Source of the DNA: Burkholderiales bacterium
GTDB taxonomy: Bacteria; Pseudomonadota; Gammaproteobacteria; Burkholderiales; Burkholderiaceae_D
Direction of reading: 5' to 3'
Length of the DNA: 52,137 nucleotides
Assembly (NCBI GenBank): GCA_003136595.1
Contig: PLEY01000045.1
Location: 1-52,137 of the forward strand
A program made the position numbers and the translations under genes. The notes below the pieces were generated by a model. The model was not told the DNA's origin. It worked only from the letters and a program-made list of their open reading frames with translations, and did no database searches. Shown here one piece after another: positions 26,618-36,002 of this stretch. How positions within the stretch are numbered: the first letter of the stretch is position 1; the number at the start of each line of letters is the position of its first letter.

Positions 26618-26790
26618 TTTCACTCTCCAGGTTCGCGCCGATGCAAGGCGATCGGCCATGAGTGAACTCTAGGGCGTGCGCTTGGGTACTTCCATCTGCG
26701 GGCGACGGATCTGCGAAAGTGCCCGACGAACTGCATCCAGAGCCGATGGATGTGCCCCCCATGCAGGTCAATCCCGGCAGGGTGGCCTTC

Positions 26791-27930
26791 CTAGCGGGGG
26801 TGCAGGAGCAGCTTCTGGACGCGCCAGTTCAGCAGTTCCGCGACATACAGCACATTCTCCGAGGGGCAGGCGATCTCGTGAACCCATCCGAACTGCTTGA
26901 GCTGCCGGCCTGGACCGCCCAGAACGCCCAGCACCTTGCCCTCGAGGCTGAGCTTGTAGATCCGCCCGGGATAGGCATCCGAGCTGTAGAGCACCTGATC
27001 GGGTCCGGGCGTGATGCAGATCGCCCAGGGCGCACCGGGAGAAAACGTCCCGGACTTCGCCAGCGGATCGAGCCGGTTGCCGATGACCGGCTGGATGGCC
27101 GGATCGAAAGGGACGTCGATCGTGATCTGCCGCAGGAACTGTCCCTCGGAATCAAAGACCTGGATCCGCCTGTTGTACCGGTCCGCCACGTAGATGTTGC
27201 CGGCCCGATCGGTCGCGATGCTGTGGGGAGTGTTGAACTCGCCCGGCTTGTCGCCGCGCCCGCCAAAGGACTTGATCCAGTTTCCGTTTCGATCGTACTT
27301 CGCCACCCGCGAATTGATGTAGCCGTCGCTGACAAAGATGTCGCCCGCGGCATCCCAGGTCACGTCAGTGACCTGGCGAAAGCGCCCATCCTCGGCGGGC
27401 AGCGGCGGCTTCGGATGCTTGAGGGGAGCCGTGTCCTCGTCTGAGGCCTCCTGTTTGCGGCCGAGGACCATCGCAACCCGACCTGCAGGGGTGAATTTGA
27501 CGACCAGGTCCGAGCCCTTGTCGGTCACCCAGATCGCGTCGTCGGCGTCGACCTTGACGGCGTGCGCGAAGGACCAGGCGTAGAGGTTCTTGCCGATCTC
27601 GCGCAGGTAGTTGCCATCCCGATCGAACTCGAGCAGCTGGGCCGCAGCCGCGCCATAGGCGGGACCGGTGGAATTCCCGCGCGAGAACACGAAAATGTGG
27701 CCCTTGGAATTGACGGCCACCCCCGATACCTCGCCCAGGTACAGGTCCGGCGGCAGTTTCAGCGGCTCGGCGACCGAGTCGAAGGGGATTTCAGGTACCT
27801 CAGACTGGGCGGCGACGCGCCCGCTCCCAACCAGCAGCGTGAGTGCGATGCAAAGCGCTCGAACGGCCAGCGCCCGGGTGTTCGGGTGGCCTCGGAAAGC
27901 CGCGCTCCAAGAGCAGTGGGTTTGCGACAT
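26791..27930 (-). CDS. Secreted NHL-repeat six-bladed beta-propeller protein
   Basis: 379 aa from ATG 27928-27930 with AGGAGA 8 nt upstream. A signal peptide ends near GRVAAQSEVPE. The remainder is NHL-type repeats: SGVAVNSKGHIFVFSRGNST, HAVKVDADDAIWVTDKG, VTWDAAGDIFVSDG, HSIATDRAGNIYVADRYNRR and others. It resembles the propeller lyase part of peptidylglycine amidating enzymes and periplasmic SMP-30-like proteins. Catalysis cannot be claimed; binding or scaffold roles are equally possible. Confidence 0.88.
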   Translation of the reverse strand: MSQTHCSWSAAFRGHPNTRALAVRALCIALTLLVGSGRVAAQSEVPEIPFDSVAEPLKLPPDLYLGEVSGVAVNSKGHIFVFSRGNSTGPAYGAAAAQLLEFDRDGNYLREIGKNLYAWSFAHAVKVDADDAIWVTDKGSDLVVKFTPAGRVAMVLGRKQEASDEDTAPLKHPKPPLPAEDGRFRQVTDVTWDAAGDIFVSDGYINSRVAKYDRNGNWIKSFGGRGDKPGEFNTPHSIATDRAGNIYVADRYNRRIQVFDSEGQFLRQITIDVPFDPAIQPVIGNRLDPLAKSGTFSPGAPWAICITPGPDQVLYSSDAYPGRIYKLSLEGKVLGVLGGPGRQLKQFGWVHEIACPSENVLYVAELLNWRVQKLLLHPR

Positions 27931-28556
27931 GTGCCTGGTCTCCTCGTTTGCCTCTTTATTCTCGTGAATCTTGGGCCACCTGGCGGATGATCCGTCGGAT
28001 GGTCGCGGCGCGACCCGGTGCCGACCAATAAGCGCTCAATGCGGTCTTGCAATCAGCTCGATCTTATCAGCGAGCTTCCCCTGCTGAAAACCCGGCCGGC
28101 GGCGCCTGCGCGCCGCAGGCGGGAGCAGCTGATTGGGCGAGGCGCACGCTGGGGCGCTCGCTCGGGGGGCTGGCGTTGCCCGATGCGCATCGGCGTTAGG
28201 GACAAACCGACTGCGCCTCTGAACGCTCGTCGAGCCCGGCACCTGCTGCGGCTCACAACGCCTCACGACGCCTCACGAGGCCACGCAGCGACACTCATGG
28301 CGCAGGTGCGAGAGGGGAACCCCCCGCGTTGGATAGCGGCCTTACACCCCGTTACAAACTGGGTCGTGGCGTTTCATATCAGGGGTCATCCCCCGGCAAA
28401 GCCGGAACGTTCAGAGAAGGGCAGGCATCACCACACGCGGTGCTGCAGCGCTCGCGTGAGTAGAGCTCCAATGCAGCAGGAGGCCGTGGTGCACTCGTGG
28501 TTCGCCCAGTGCGCCGCTCCCATCTTGCCCCGTCAACTCATACTGCGAGAATCCAA
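27931..28556. other. 626-bp intergenic region with two small hairpins
   Basis: No gene with a credible SD or domain; frames here are Arg-rich. GGGG-TCAT-CCCC (28382-28393) and CCGGC-AAA-GCCGG (28393-28405) form adjacent hairpins about 150 nt before the lipoprotein start. They may belong to a leader RNA, but match no riboswitch I know. Confidence 0.45.
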
Positions 28557-29921
28557 GTGAAAACCAAGATCGCCGTTCTCTGTTCTCTCGTTCTGGCCGG
28601 GTGCGTCACGGCGCCGCCACCGCCTCCGCCGCGCGCCTACGTCGAGCTGGCGGCTCCAGTTTATGATCCGCCACCTGCGCAGCCCGTGGTGTGCGTGTAC
28701 GTCGACCCTCCTCTTGTCGAGCCCGCGCCGATTGCGATCGGCTGGGCCCCGCCACCCCTCCTGGTCGAGGCGCCTCCGCCGCTACCCTATGCTGGGGCAG
28801 TCTGGACCGGTGGTTTCTGGGAATGGCAGGGGACCTGGGTATGGGCACATGGTCGTTGGGCCGCACCCCCGCAACCCGGCTATGGCTGGGTCCAGCCGTA
28901 CTATGAAAATCGGGGCGGATCGGTGGTGTTCATCACCGCCCACTGGGCTGCGCCTGGAGTGGTCTTCACGCCACCGCCGCTTGGCATTAGCATCAGCGCT
29001 GCGGTTGTGCTGCCCGGTGTCGTCGCGGGCGTGGCACCGATCGGCCCTCCGGGCGTGTTCATTCCGGCTCCGCCGGGATCGCGCCCCGGCTTCATCGTTC
29101 CGGCGCCGCTTGGAACGGCGCCGGCGGTGGTGACGAGTGCACCTCCGGTGGTTGCCGTGGGCATGCATGTGCAGAACGTCACGGTGAACAATGTGAGTAA
29201 CGTCACCAATGTCACCAACGTCACCAACGTCACCAACATCACCCACGTGAGCGTGATCGCACCCGCCAGCGCAACGGCCACCGGACAGGCAGTCAACGCG
29301 AGCGTGCCGGCGCAGGCCCACCTCGCCGCGGCACTGCCGCCGGTCGTCAAGGCGCAGGCGCCCGAGCCCGCCTCGGCCAAGGCCATCCCGGCCTTTGCGC
29401 CCGGCCATCCGCTGGCTGCGCTGCCCCCCGCGCAGACCGTGCATCCGGTACTTCCGGCAAATCTCGCCCATGCCGCGTCGGGGACGGGCAATGCCCGCGG
29501 TAACGTGCCGCCAGCCGCGCAACAGGCTGCCCGGCCCCCGGCCCCGGCCCCGGTGGCCGAGACCGCCGGCGAGCGCGACGCGCCAAAGTCGGGTGCCAGT
29601 GAACCGGCTCGGCCTGCTGTACAACGCGCGACCCCGCTCGCCGCCGAGCCAAAGACGGCGGACGAGGGACAGGCCGCAAGACCGCCAAAGGGTCCGGCGC
29701 CGGCGAGCGAAGCGAAGACAGCGGTTCCGAAGCCGGCCGACCGGGTTGCTGCGGCCAAGCCGCCGGCACAGCCCGCTGCGCGGGCCGCCGAGACGGGCCA
29801 CTCCTCTGGTCAGAAGGAAGCGGTCCATCAAAAGGCCGCCAGTCCCGAGCCCAAGAGTCCTCCCAAGGCCAGCGGCAATCCGCCGGCCCGGGATCAGAAA
29901 AAGTCCCACGATGAACATTAG
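28557..29921 (+). CDS. Pro/Ala-rich lipoprotein with YXWGXW-type repeats and an NVT array
   Basis: 454 aa from GTG 28557. The lipobox LVLAGC puts the lipid-bearing Cys at about residue 15. Two aromatic repeats near residues 80-140 (WTGGFWEWQGTWVWAHGRWA, then YGWVQPYYENR) belong to the YXWGXW surface-repeat type. A Thr/Asn/Val array (NVSNVTNVTNVTNVTNI, about 213-230) is encoded by a 9-bp DNA tandem repeat. The C-terminal 200 residues are Ala/Pro/Lys-rich and probably disordered, suited to spanning the periplasm or touching peptidoglycan. No enzyme domain is visible. Confidence 0.75.
   Translation: MKTKIAVLCSLVLAGCVTAPPPPPPRAYVELAAPVYDPPPAQPVVCVYVDPPLVEPAPIAIGWAPPPLLVEAPPPLPYAGAVWTGGFWEWQGTWVWAHGRWAAPPQPGYGWVQPYYENRGGSVVFITAHWAAPGVVFTPPPLGISISAAVVLPGVVAGVAPIGPPGVFIPAPPGSRPGFIVPAPLGTAPAVVTSAPPVVAVGMHVQNVTVNNVSNVTNVTNVTNVTNITHVSVIAPASATATGQAVNASVPAQAHLAAALPPVVKAQAPEPASAKAIPAFAPGHPLAALPPAQTVHPVLPANLAHAASGTGNARGNVPPAAQQAARPPAPAPVAETAGERDAPKSGASEPARPAVQRATPLAAEPKTADEGQAARPPKGPAPASEAKTAVPKPADRVAAAKPPAQPAARAAETGHSSGQKEAVHQKAASPEPKSPPKASGNPPARDQKKSHDEH
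29193..29246 (+). repeat. 9-bp tandem repeat encoding the NVT array
   Basis: GTCACCAAC-type units run in register from 29202 to 29246 (five units, the third and fourth identical to the second), preceded by the related GTGAGTAAC at 29193. They encode V-T-N triplets in the lipoprotein. Confidence 0.85.
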
Positions 29922-30054
29922 CGATGAGGTGGGAGCGCGCCCCGGGTGTCACGACAGCGCCATCCGGGGCACCACGCTTCTCGATGCCCTGCGACCGACA
30001 GGGTAGGGCCCTGCGCCCGCGGCGCGTGCTGCTGCAACACTCAGGCAGCCGCGC

Positions 30055-31218
30055 TTAGTGGGTACTCTGCAGATGTTCAAGTTTGGCCGCGTACAACTCG
30101 TAGTCGCGGCGCGTCGTGCTGTTCTCCATGGCGCTTTGCAGTTCGCGCGTGGCCTTCGAGGGCTCCCCTAGCCGCAGATAGGTCACCCCCAGCCAGTAGT
30201 GAAACTCGTGGTACCAGGGCTCGCGAGTCACCTCGGACTGGAACAGGTCACGGGCCTTATGGTAGTCGCCGGCGTGGAATGCAGCCAGGCCCCGGTTGAA
30301 GGCGGCAAAGGGCGGCTCGGGTTCGAGCACGCGCAGCCTTTGCGCCATTTCCCGGGCGCGCTCGTTCTCTCCGAGCGCATCGAGCACCGGCACGATGTTG
30401 GCGATGGCCACGGTATCGTGCGGCGCGCGCTCGAGTGCGGTCGCAAGAACCCGGCGTGCCTGGGTCAGGTTGCCATGCCGGAAATAGATGACGCCGAGCG
30501 TGTTGTAGGCATTCAGGAAGCGCGGGTCGGCATGGACCGCGGCGCGCGCCCACCAATAGGCCTCGTCCAGGTTCCCTGCGGCGAGGGTTTCTGCGGCGCG
30601 GTTGTTCAGATACATGGCCACGACGGTCTCCTCACCGATCGAGCGCACGCGCTGCCTGCTGGCCTCGTCTGCTGGCTGGAAATCGATGGTGGTCTCGTTG
30701 TCTTCCTCGAGTCCGACGGCGTAGCGGCTGCGCAGGCGACCTAGCACCAGATTCACGTGTCCGATGGCCACATAGAGATCACCACTGCGGCTCCAGGTCT
30801 CGTCGGACAGGACCAGGTGAAAGCGGACCGGCAGATCCAGTTCGCGGGCGAGCGCGGCACTCATGATGACGAGGGACAGGCAGTTGCCGGCGCGCGCATC
30901 GAAGGTCTGCGCCGCATTGCGTGTCATGGCGGCATCGTACTCGAGGCGCAGCTGCCCCTTGCGGTAGAGTGCCTCGACGAGGCCGAGCTTGCGACCGTCG
31001 ACGCGCAGCTGGTCGGCGATGTCCTCTCTCAGATAGCGCCGCATGGCATCGCTTAGGGCAAACACGCTCGCGCTGTCGATGGGTGCACGCGGTGGGGCAA
31101 ACTCGGCGTCCGCGAACAGCTCGGCGCTCGGGGCGGGCGGCGGCGGTGTGGCGCAGGCGCCGAGCAGAAGACTGGTGAGCGCCGTGCCTATGCGCAGCAG
31201 AGCGGGTGCTCTCGTCAT
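30055..31218 (-). CDS. Lipoprotein with transglutaminase-like domain and TPR repeats
   Basis: 387 aa from ATG 31216-31218 with GGAGG 8 nt upstream. Lipobox LLLGAC follows a hydrophobic segment. Residues about 75-195 resemble a transglutaminase-like core: Cys in RAGNCLSLVIMSAALAREL, His in AIGHVNLVLG, Asp in TTIDFQPAD. Four or more TPRs follow (for example NAYNTLGVIYFRHGNLTQAR, AAFNRGLAAFHAGDYHKARD). It is probably a periplasmic lipoprotein with a protein-interaction role. Whether the Cys-His-Asp set is active is not known. Confidence 0.82.
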   Translation of the reverse strand: MTRAPALLRIGTALTSLLLGACATPPPPAPSAELFADAEFAPPRAPIDSASVFALSDAMRRYLREDIADQLRVDGRKLGLVEALYRKGQLRLEYDAAMTRNAAQTFDARAGNCLSLVIMSAALARELDLPVRFHLVLSDETWSRSGDLYVAIGHVNLVLGRLRSRYAVGLEEDNETTIDFQPADEASRQRVRSIGEETVVAMYLNNRAAETLAAGNLDEAYWWARAAVHADPRFLNAYNTLGVIYFRHGNLTQARRVLATALERAPHDTVAIANIVPVLDALGENERAREMAQRLRVLEPEPPFAAFNRGLAAFHAGDYHKARDLFQSEVTREPWYHEFHYWLGVTYLRLGEPSKATRELQSAMENSTTRRDYELYAAKLEHLQSTH

Positions 31219-31432
31219 GATGATCGCCTCCACAGGTTACGCCCCATCCTCCGACTCATTCTAGGGCGAAATGGCCCGGCGCGCGCTAAGGCTCGGGCGA
31301 ATTCACCCGAGGCGCAGGCCTGTGACTGCCCGGCGGGCGCCTGGAGGGACTCCGGAGCGCGCCGGTCTGGCCGGAGCAGGGGCTGCAGATCGAGTACAGT
31401 GACGGCTGGTCCGATACGCAGGGTGAGGGGCG

Positions 31433-32095
31433 ATGGCGCGACGACATGGTCTTGGAATGGCAGCGATGGAAGAACTGGGAGTCCTGGGACTGCTGGGTGT
31501 GCTGGGAATGTTCCTCCTTTTCGGGGCAGCGCCTGCAGCCCGCGCGGAGGACGCACCGCGCTCGACCGAAACGCTCGTGTTTGTGCGCCACGGAGAAAAG
31601 CCCGCCGGTGGCTTCGGGCAGATCAGCTGCCAGGGGCTGAACCGAGCGCTCGCCTTGCCTGCGGTCCTGGTCCGCAAATTCGGCAAACCCGATTTCATCT
31701 TTGCTCCGGACCCAAGCGATGCAGCGGACGATCCGGCGGGCCGCTTTGACTATGTACGCCCGCTTGCGACCATCGAGCCCACCGCGGTCGCGCTCGGGAT
31801 GCCGATCAACACCCAGTTCGGATTCAGGCAGATCGATGGCCTCCAGGGCGAACTGCTGCGGCCACGCTACCGCAATGCGCTGGTGTTCATCGCGTGGGAA
31901 CACGCCAAGGCCGAGCAGTTGGCGCGCGACCTGACCTCGGCCGACGGGGCCTTGGTCCCGCGCTGGGAGTCCCCCGACTTCGACAGCATCTACGTGGTCC
32001 GGATCCAGACCGAGGGCGAGGAGCGCCATGCGCGCTTCGACCATGACGTCGAGGGACTCGACGGCCAGAGCACGCGCTGCGCTTTCCTGCCCTAG
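31433..32095 (+). CDS. Secreted histidine-phosphatase-fold protein
   Basis: 220 aa; ATG 31433 has GAGGGG close upstream, with alternatives at 31457 and 31466. The signal peptide is unusual: ELGVLGLLGVLGMF, made by four 9-bp DNA repeats, then cleavage near AARA-EDAPR. The mature part has LVFVRHGEKP with the phospho-accepting His, and WEHAKAEQ as the second His region. It is compact for the phosphoglycerate-mutase fold. The substrate is unknown. It is convergent with the MFS pump gene. Confidence 0.78.
   Translation: MARRHGLGMAAMEELGVLGLLGVLGMFLLFGAAPAARAEDAPRSTETLVFVRHGEKPAGGFGQISCQGLNRALALPAVLVRKFGKPDFIFAPDPSDAADDPAGRFDYVRPLATIEPTAVALGMPINTQFGFRQIDGLQGELLRPRYRNALVFIAWEHAKAEQLARDLTSADGALVPRWESPDFDSIYVVRIQTEGEERHARFDHDVEGLDGQSTRCAFLP
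31475..31510 (+). repeat. 9-bp tandem repeat inside a signal-peptide coding region
   Basis: CTGGGAGTC, CTGGGACTG, CTGGGTGTG and CTGGGAATG run in frame at 31475-31510, giving LGV-LGL-LGV-LGM in the hydrophobic core. Confidence 0.8.
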
Positions 32096-32203
32096 CGCGG
32101 CACGCGCCACTCGGAGCCCACGATACGCGGGCCACTGCACGGGGACCACTCGTCGGGGACCACTGCACGGCGGTCGCTGCTTCGGGAACATCACCCGCCG
32201 CCA

Positions 32204-33727
32204 CTACTCGGCCGCAAGATGCGTGCTCGTCTCCTCGGGCCGAAAGCGCAGCGGCTTGATGAGCAGGATGAGGGGCATCGTGGCGAGCGTGAGCAGCATC
32301 ATGAAGCGGAAGTCGTCGACATAGGCGATCATCGCGGCCTGGCGGGTCACCTCGGCCTCAAGGGTCGCCAAGCTGAGCGGACTTGACAGGTTTGCCGCGC
32401 CCGTCGCGAGCGGGTTGTAGATGCTGATATGCTCGGCCAGGGTCGCGTGGGCGACTTCGGTATTGCGGGTCAGTAGCGTCTCGACGATCGAGATACCGAT
32501 CGAGGCCCCGATATTGCGTGACAGGCTGAACATGGATGTTCCCGCTGGACGCAGGTCGGCCTTGAGCGTCGAGAAGGTGACGGTGCTCAGGGGCACGAAG
32601 ATGAAGCCGAGGCCTATGCCCTGGATGATCCCTGGCCAGACGATATCGCTCTCCGAGAGGATCAGGGTGTAGTGGCTCATCTGCCAGAGCGAGAAGATCG
32701 TAAGGACGAAACCCACGCTCATGAGCAGCCGGATGTCGATCCGGCGGACCATGCGTCCGGCGACGAGCATCGCCGCCATCGTCCCCGCGCCGCTGGGCGC
32801 AAGCACCAGCCCGGTGGCGACGACCGGGTAGTCCATCAGGTTCTGCAGCATCGGCGGCAGCAGGGCCCGCGTGGCGTAGAGCACGAGGCCGGTCACGAAG
32901 ATGACGAGAAACCCTGTGAAGTAGTTGCGATCGCGCAGGATGCGCGTATCGAAAAACGAATCGCGCCCCGACGTGGCCGTATGGGCCACGAAAAACGCCG
33001 CCGCGAGGAAGGATCCTGTGGCCTCGATGCAGATCTCCGTCGAGCCGAACCAGTCCTTCTGCTCGCCCCGGTCGAGAAATAGCTGGAGCATGCCGATTGC
33101 AAGGCTCAGTGTCGCGAAGCCGAAGAAATCGAAGCGCGCCTCGAAGGTCTTGGTGGTCTCGCGCATGAACGTCAGAATCCCGAAGAACGCCACCGCGCCG
33201 ATCGGCAGGTTGATGTAGAACACCCAGCGCCAGTTGTAATCCTCGGTCAGCCAGCCGCCCAAGGTCGGCCCGATGATCGGCCCGATCATCACCCCCATGC
33301 CCCACACGGCCATCGCCGGGCCGGCCCGGCCGGGCGGGTTGATGTCGAGCAAGGTGGCCTGCGAGAGGGGCACGAGCGCGGCACCGAAGATGCCCTGCAA
33401 GAGACGCGCCGCGACGATCTGGAACAACGATTCGGAGAGCCCGCACAGGGCCGAGGTGATGGTGAACCCGAGCACGGCGAGAAGAAACAGGTTCTTGCGG
33501 CCAAAGCGTGCCGCGAGCCAGCCGGTCGAGGGCGTGGCGATCGCAGCGGCCACGATGTACGAGGTCAGGACCCAGGTGATCTGATCGCTCGCGGCCGAGA
33601 AGCTCCCCTGCATGTGCGGCAGCGCCACATTGGCAATCGTGCTGTCCAGGGTCTGCATGATGGTTGCGAGCATGATCGAGATCGTGATCATGCCGCGGTG
33701 CGGTACGGGGAAAGAAGTGCTGGTCAT
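32204..33727 (-). CDS. DHA2-family MFS multidrug efflux pump (EmrB/QacA type)
   Basis: 507 aa from ATG 33725-33727; about 14 membrane helices. The first helix carries the DHA2 motif MLATIMQTLDSTIANVALPH. LAARFGRKN is the MFS loop motif, and GWLTEDYNWRWVFYINLPIG is the EmrB/QacA signature area. It exports hydrophobic compounds using proton motive force. No EmrA-type adaptor is adjacent, so it may act alone or with a distant partner. A BamHI-like palindrome (33815-33829) lies upstream. Confidence 0.92.
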   Translation of the reverse strand: MTSTSFPVPHRGMITISIMLATIMQTLDSTIANVALPHMQGSFSAASDQITWVLTSYIVAAAIATPSTGWLAARFGRKNLFLLAVLGFTITSALCGLSESLFQIVAARLLQGIFGAALVPLSQATLLDINPPGRAGPAMAVWGMGVMIGPIIGPTLGGWLTEDYNWRWVFYINLPIGAVAFFGILTFMRETTKTFEARFDFFGFATLSLAIGMLQLFLDRGEQKDWFGSTEICIEATGSFLAAAFFVAHTATSGRDSFFDTRILRDRNYFTGFLVIFVTGLVLYATRALLPPMLQNLMDYPVVATGLVLAPSGAGTMAAMLVAGRMVRRIDIRLLMSVGFVLTIFSLWQMSHYTLILSESDIVWPGIIQGIGLGFIFVPLSTVTFSTLKADLRPAGTSMFSLSRNIGASIGISIVETLLTRNTEVAHATLAEHISIYNPLATGAANLSSPLSLATLEAEVTRQAAMIAYVDDFRFMMLLTLATMPLILLIKPLRFRPEETSTHLAAE

Positions 33728-34051
33728 GCAACTCTGGACGGGAAGTGCCGGGCATACCGGGCGGGGGGCTTGCCCGGCTAAAGGGATGATTTTCGCACAA
33801 TATCTCACCCGCTCCGGATCCTGGATCCGCGCGTTCGGCGCTGGGCATCCCCTACGCCGGCGGACTTGTTACAAATCTCCTCGGCCTTTGAAGTTCGCCC
33901 CGGACAGAGCGGCTCGGGCGCGTTGCATGCCGATACAAAATGCAAGGGGCGCATCCTATCCAGCGCGGTTCGCAGGCTCTAGCATGGAGTCGTTCGGATC
34001 ACGCAGACAAGACCCAAGCGGTCTGGTCTGCCCTCTATCGGGAGCATGGCC
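33728..34051. other. 324-bp gap with a 15-bp palindrome
   Basis: CGGATCC-T-GGATCCG (33815-33829) is a perfect dyad 88 bp upstream of the efflux pump start, a possible repressor site. No gene or clear promoter was found in the rest. Confidence 0.45.
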
Positions 34052-34450
34052 ATGTCTACAACCCTGCGCAGAGACCCGCACCCGGATGCGCGTGGTGCCC
34101 AGCCGGACGAGTGGTTCGAGTCCTACACGCCCTTGGGCACACCCGGTGCGTTGCGGGCGCGCCTCTCCGATCAGCAACGGGTACGCCGGCAGATCATCGA
34201 TGACTGGCTCGAGGGCCTGCCCCGGGAAGTGCGTCCGGTCCAGTTGGCCGCGCACTGTCCGGAGGTGGTGATGCGGCTCATCGCCTCTTGGGACAATCGC
34301 TCGGCCACCGCCATGCTGCTCGACGAGTACCTCGCCCGCGACAGGCTTGGCCAGCCTTGGCTTGGCCCCATCATCCCCGGCGAACTCGCGCGGCTGGGCC
34401 GCTTCGTGCGGCAAGTACGCCCGACGGCCCTGCAGCGCCGCCCTGCATGA
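34052..34450 (+). CDS. Hypothetical protein next to a tyrosine recombinase
   Basis: 132 aa from ATG 34052, GGGAGC 6 nt upstream of a first ATG (34046) and well spaced for the second. It is charged, helical and Arg-rich with no signal peptide or membrane helix (DQQRVRRQIIDDWLEGLPRE, LDEYLARDRLGQPWLGPII). I do not recognise a family. It is convergent with the recombinase gene; a DNA-associated role is possible but unproven. Confidence 0.6.
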   Translation: MSTTLRRDPHPDARGAQPDEWFESYTPLGTPGALRARLSDQQRVRRQIIDDWLEGLPREVRPVQLAAHCPEVVMRLIASWDNRSATAMLLDEYLARDRLGQPWLGPIIPGELARLGRFVRQVRPTALQRRPA

Positions 34451-34527
34451 ACGCCTTTGCCGCAGGCGGCAGCGCGTCGCGCGCGGACGTGCGTGCATCG
34501 CGCACAGTTGTGCGCTCGACTCCGGGC

Positions 34528-35676
34528 CTAGCGATCACGAGCGTCGCGCTCCGGCGACGAACGGGCCTTTTGCGGGGGCTCAGCGCGGGTCTTCTCACGG
34601 CTTCTGTCCAGGGCGCGCGCCAGCCGCTCGAGTGCCTCCAGGGTACGCCCGCGCACCGGCCGGCTTGCGACAGCCCCGAGTCCTGGCGTGTCCGGGGCGC
34701 CAATGCCCGGGGCACGCCGGGCGCGGGTGTAGGCGCGCTGGCTCTTGTCGCTGGTATGGCCCATGGCCGCCGCGAGCAGCTGGCGGTCGGCTCCGGCACG
34801 CCGCATCTCGTCGGCAAACTGATAGCGAAGGCTGTAGAGCGAGACGGACGGAGCCTCAGGCCATAGTTTGGCAGCGGTGCGCTTGACGGCCCGGTTCAGC
34901 CTTTGTATGTTGGCAGCAACCACCCAGGGATGCGGGGCGGCCGGCGCCAAGGCGCACAGCGTCTGAGCGAGTGCGGCAGAGGGTGCGCTCCGAATGTCGA
35001 TCTCGATGATCCGCTCCGGCTGGCCCGAGTATCGGGTGATCTTCGCACCCGCAATCCGAAATCGCAGCGCGCGCGGCACGGTCCGGTCGGGTTGGCAGTC
35101 GACTTCCACACCTGCGGCGAGTTCCTTGGGGCGGCAACCGGTGAGCGCCGTCACCAGGAAGGCCGGGTGGTGGGGTGGTGGCAGCGCCCGGGCGAGCGTC
35201 GCGCGCCAGTCGGGCGGTAACTGCCGGATCCGCAGTCGCCGCGGGCGGGCTGTGGCCCGCTCGCCCCGTCGACCGGCGAAGCTCACAAGCTCGGCAAGCC
35301 GGGCATGGAGCGACGCGCCTTCAGGCCAGGTCTCGTCCTGATGTGAAGGAGGGCGCGCCTGGAGCCACGCCTCCGCGCTGGCGATGAGCCCGGGAAGGTC
35401 GCGGCGCGCGAGCCAGTAGCACGCCGAGCGCTGATCGACAAATCCCTGTGCCGAGCCGTGGCGCTGGGCGAAGTATCCCGGCGGCTCGCCCGCCGCGTTG
35501 GCGGCCCGTAGCAGGTACGCGCGCCGGCGCGCGTACTGCTTCAGGCTCGCTTCACCCAGTAGCCGGGCGATTCCCAGGCGCCGGTGTCTTTCGTCGTAGT
35601 CTGCAATCCAGCGTCGCGCCCAAAGGAGCGCGAGCCGCAGGCGTTCGCAGTCGCTACACTCGGGCGCTTGGTTCAT
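34528..35676 (-). CDS. Tyrosine recombinase/integrase with an altered HxxR motif
   Basis: 382 aa from ATG 35674-35676 (GAGG 5 nt upstream). An N-terminal arm with CSDCERLR and helical core precedes the catalytic domain: R182 (TGCRPKEL), K212 (AGAKITRY), then YSLRY (281-285), H307 (MGHTSDKSQ) and nucleophile Y316 (RAYTR). The usual His of the HxxR box is Tyr281 here, while R284 is kept. The C-terminal ~65 residues are basic and low-complexity. No tRNA, att repeat or phage genes are near, so it may be a domesticated or stand-alone recombinase. Confidence 0.82.
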   Translation of the reverse strand: MNQAPECSDCERLRLALLWARRWIADYDERHRRLGIARLLGEASLKQYARRRAYLLRAANAAGEPPGYFAQRHGSAQGFVDQRSACYWLARRDLPGLIASAEAWLQARPPSHQDETWPEGASLHARLAELVSFAGRRGERATARPRRLRIRQLPPDWRATLARALPPPHHPAFLVTALTGCRPKELAAGVEVDCQPDRTVPRALRFRIAGAKITRYSGQPERIIEIDIRSAPSAALAQTLCALAPAAPHPWVVAANIQRLNRAVKRTAAKLWPEAPSVSLYSLRYQFADEMRRAGADRQLLAAAMGHTSDKSQRAYTRARRAPGIGAPDTPGLGAVASRPVRGRTLEALERLARALDRSREKTRAEPPQKARSSPERDARDR

Positions 35677-36002
35677 GGGCACCTCGGGGAACTCGCTTCA
35701 GTAGATTCAGTTCGGGGGACTCAATTTTGGGAACTCATTCCAGCAGCACGGTGCAGCACTCTCAGCATAATCGGCGGCAGGGGAGGCCGGCGGACAGGTT
35801 GCGCAAGGCCCTTGCGCAGGCCGGCGTTTCAAGACGCTGCGCGCGCGCCGCTGCGGCGCCCGGCGACCCGTAGAGCGGCGAGCGACCTCACCGGCCACCG
35901 CTGTACAGTTCGCCCGGGATTGCCTAAGCTCTGCGCTGGCCCCAGCCGCTTCGCGCAGCCGGCGCTCCTGAACGAGGGCGCCGGCATCCGAGATTCGATA
36001 CC
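35677..36002. other. 326-bp gap, no gene seen
   Basis: The region upstream of the recombinase has GGGGGACTC and GGGAACTC echoes (35710-35735) but no clear promoter. The half nearer the ABC gene has no credible frame or structure. Confidence 0.4.

Noticed and set aside
28380-28410. Possible c-di-GMP riboswitch from CAAAGCC and adjacent hairpins
   Set aside because: Only a short fragment resembles the GEMM-I core; the conserved P1/P2 helices and receptor are missing.
28018-28560. A 180-codon frame before the lipoprotein
   Set aside because: Arg/Pro-rich, no SD, and overlaps the lipoprotein start region; no recognisable domain.
33728-36002. tRNA or att site beside the tyrosine recombinase
   Set aside because: No cloverleaf, T-loop consensus or flanking direct repeat could be found on either side.
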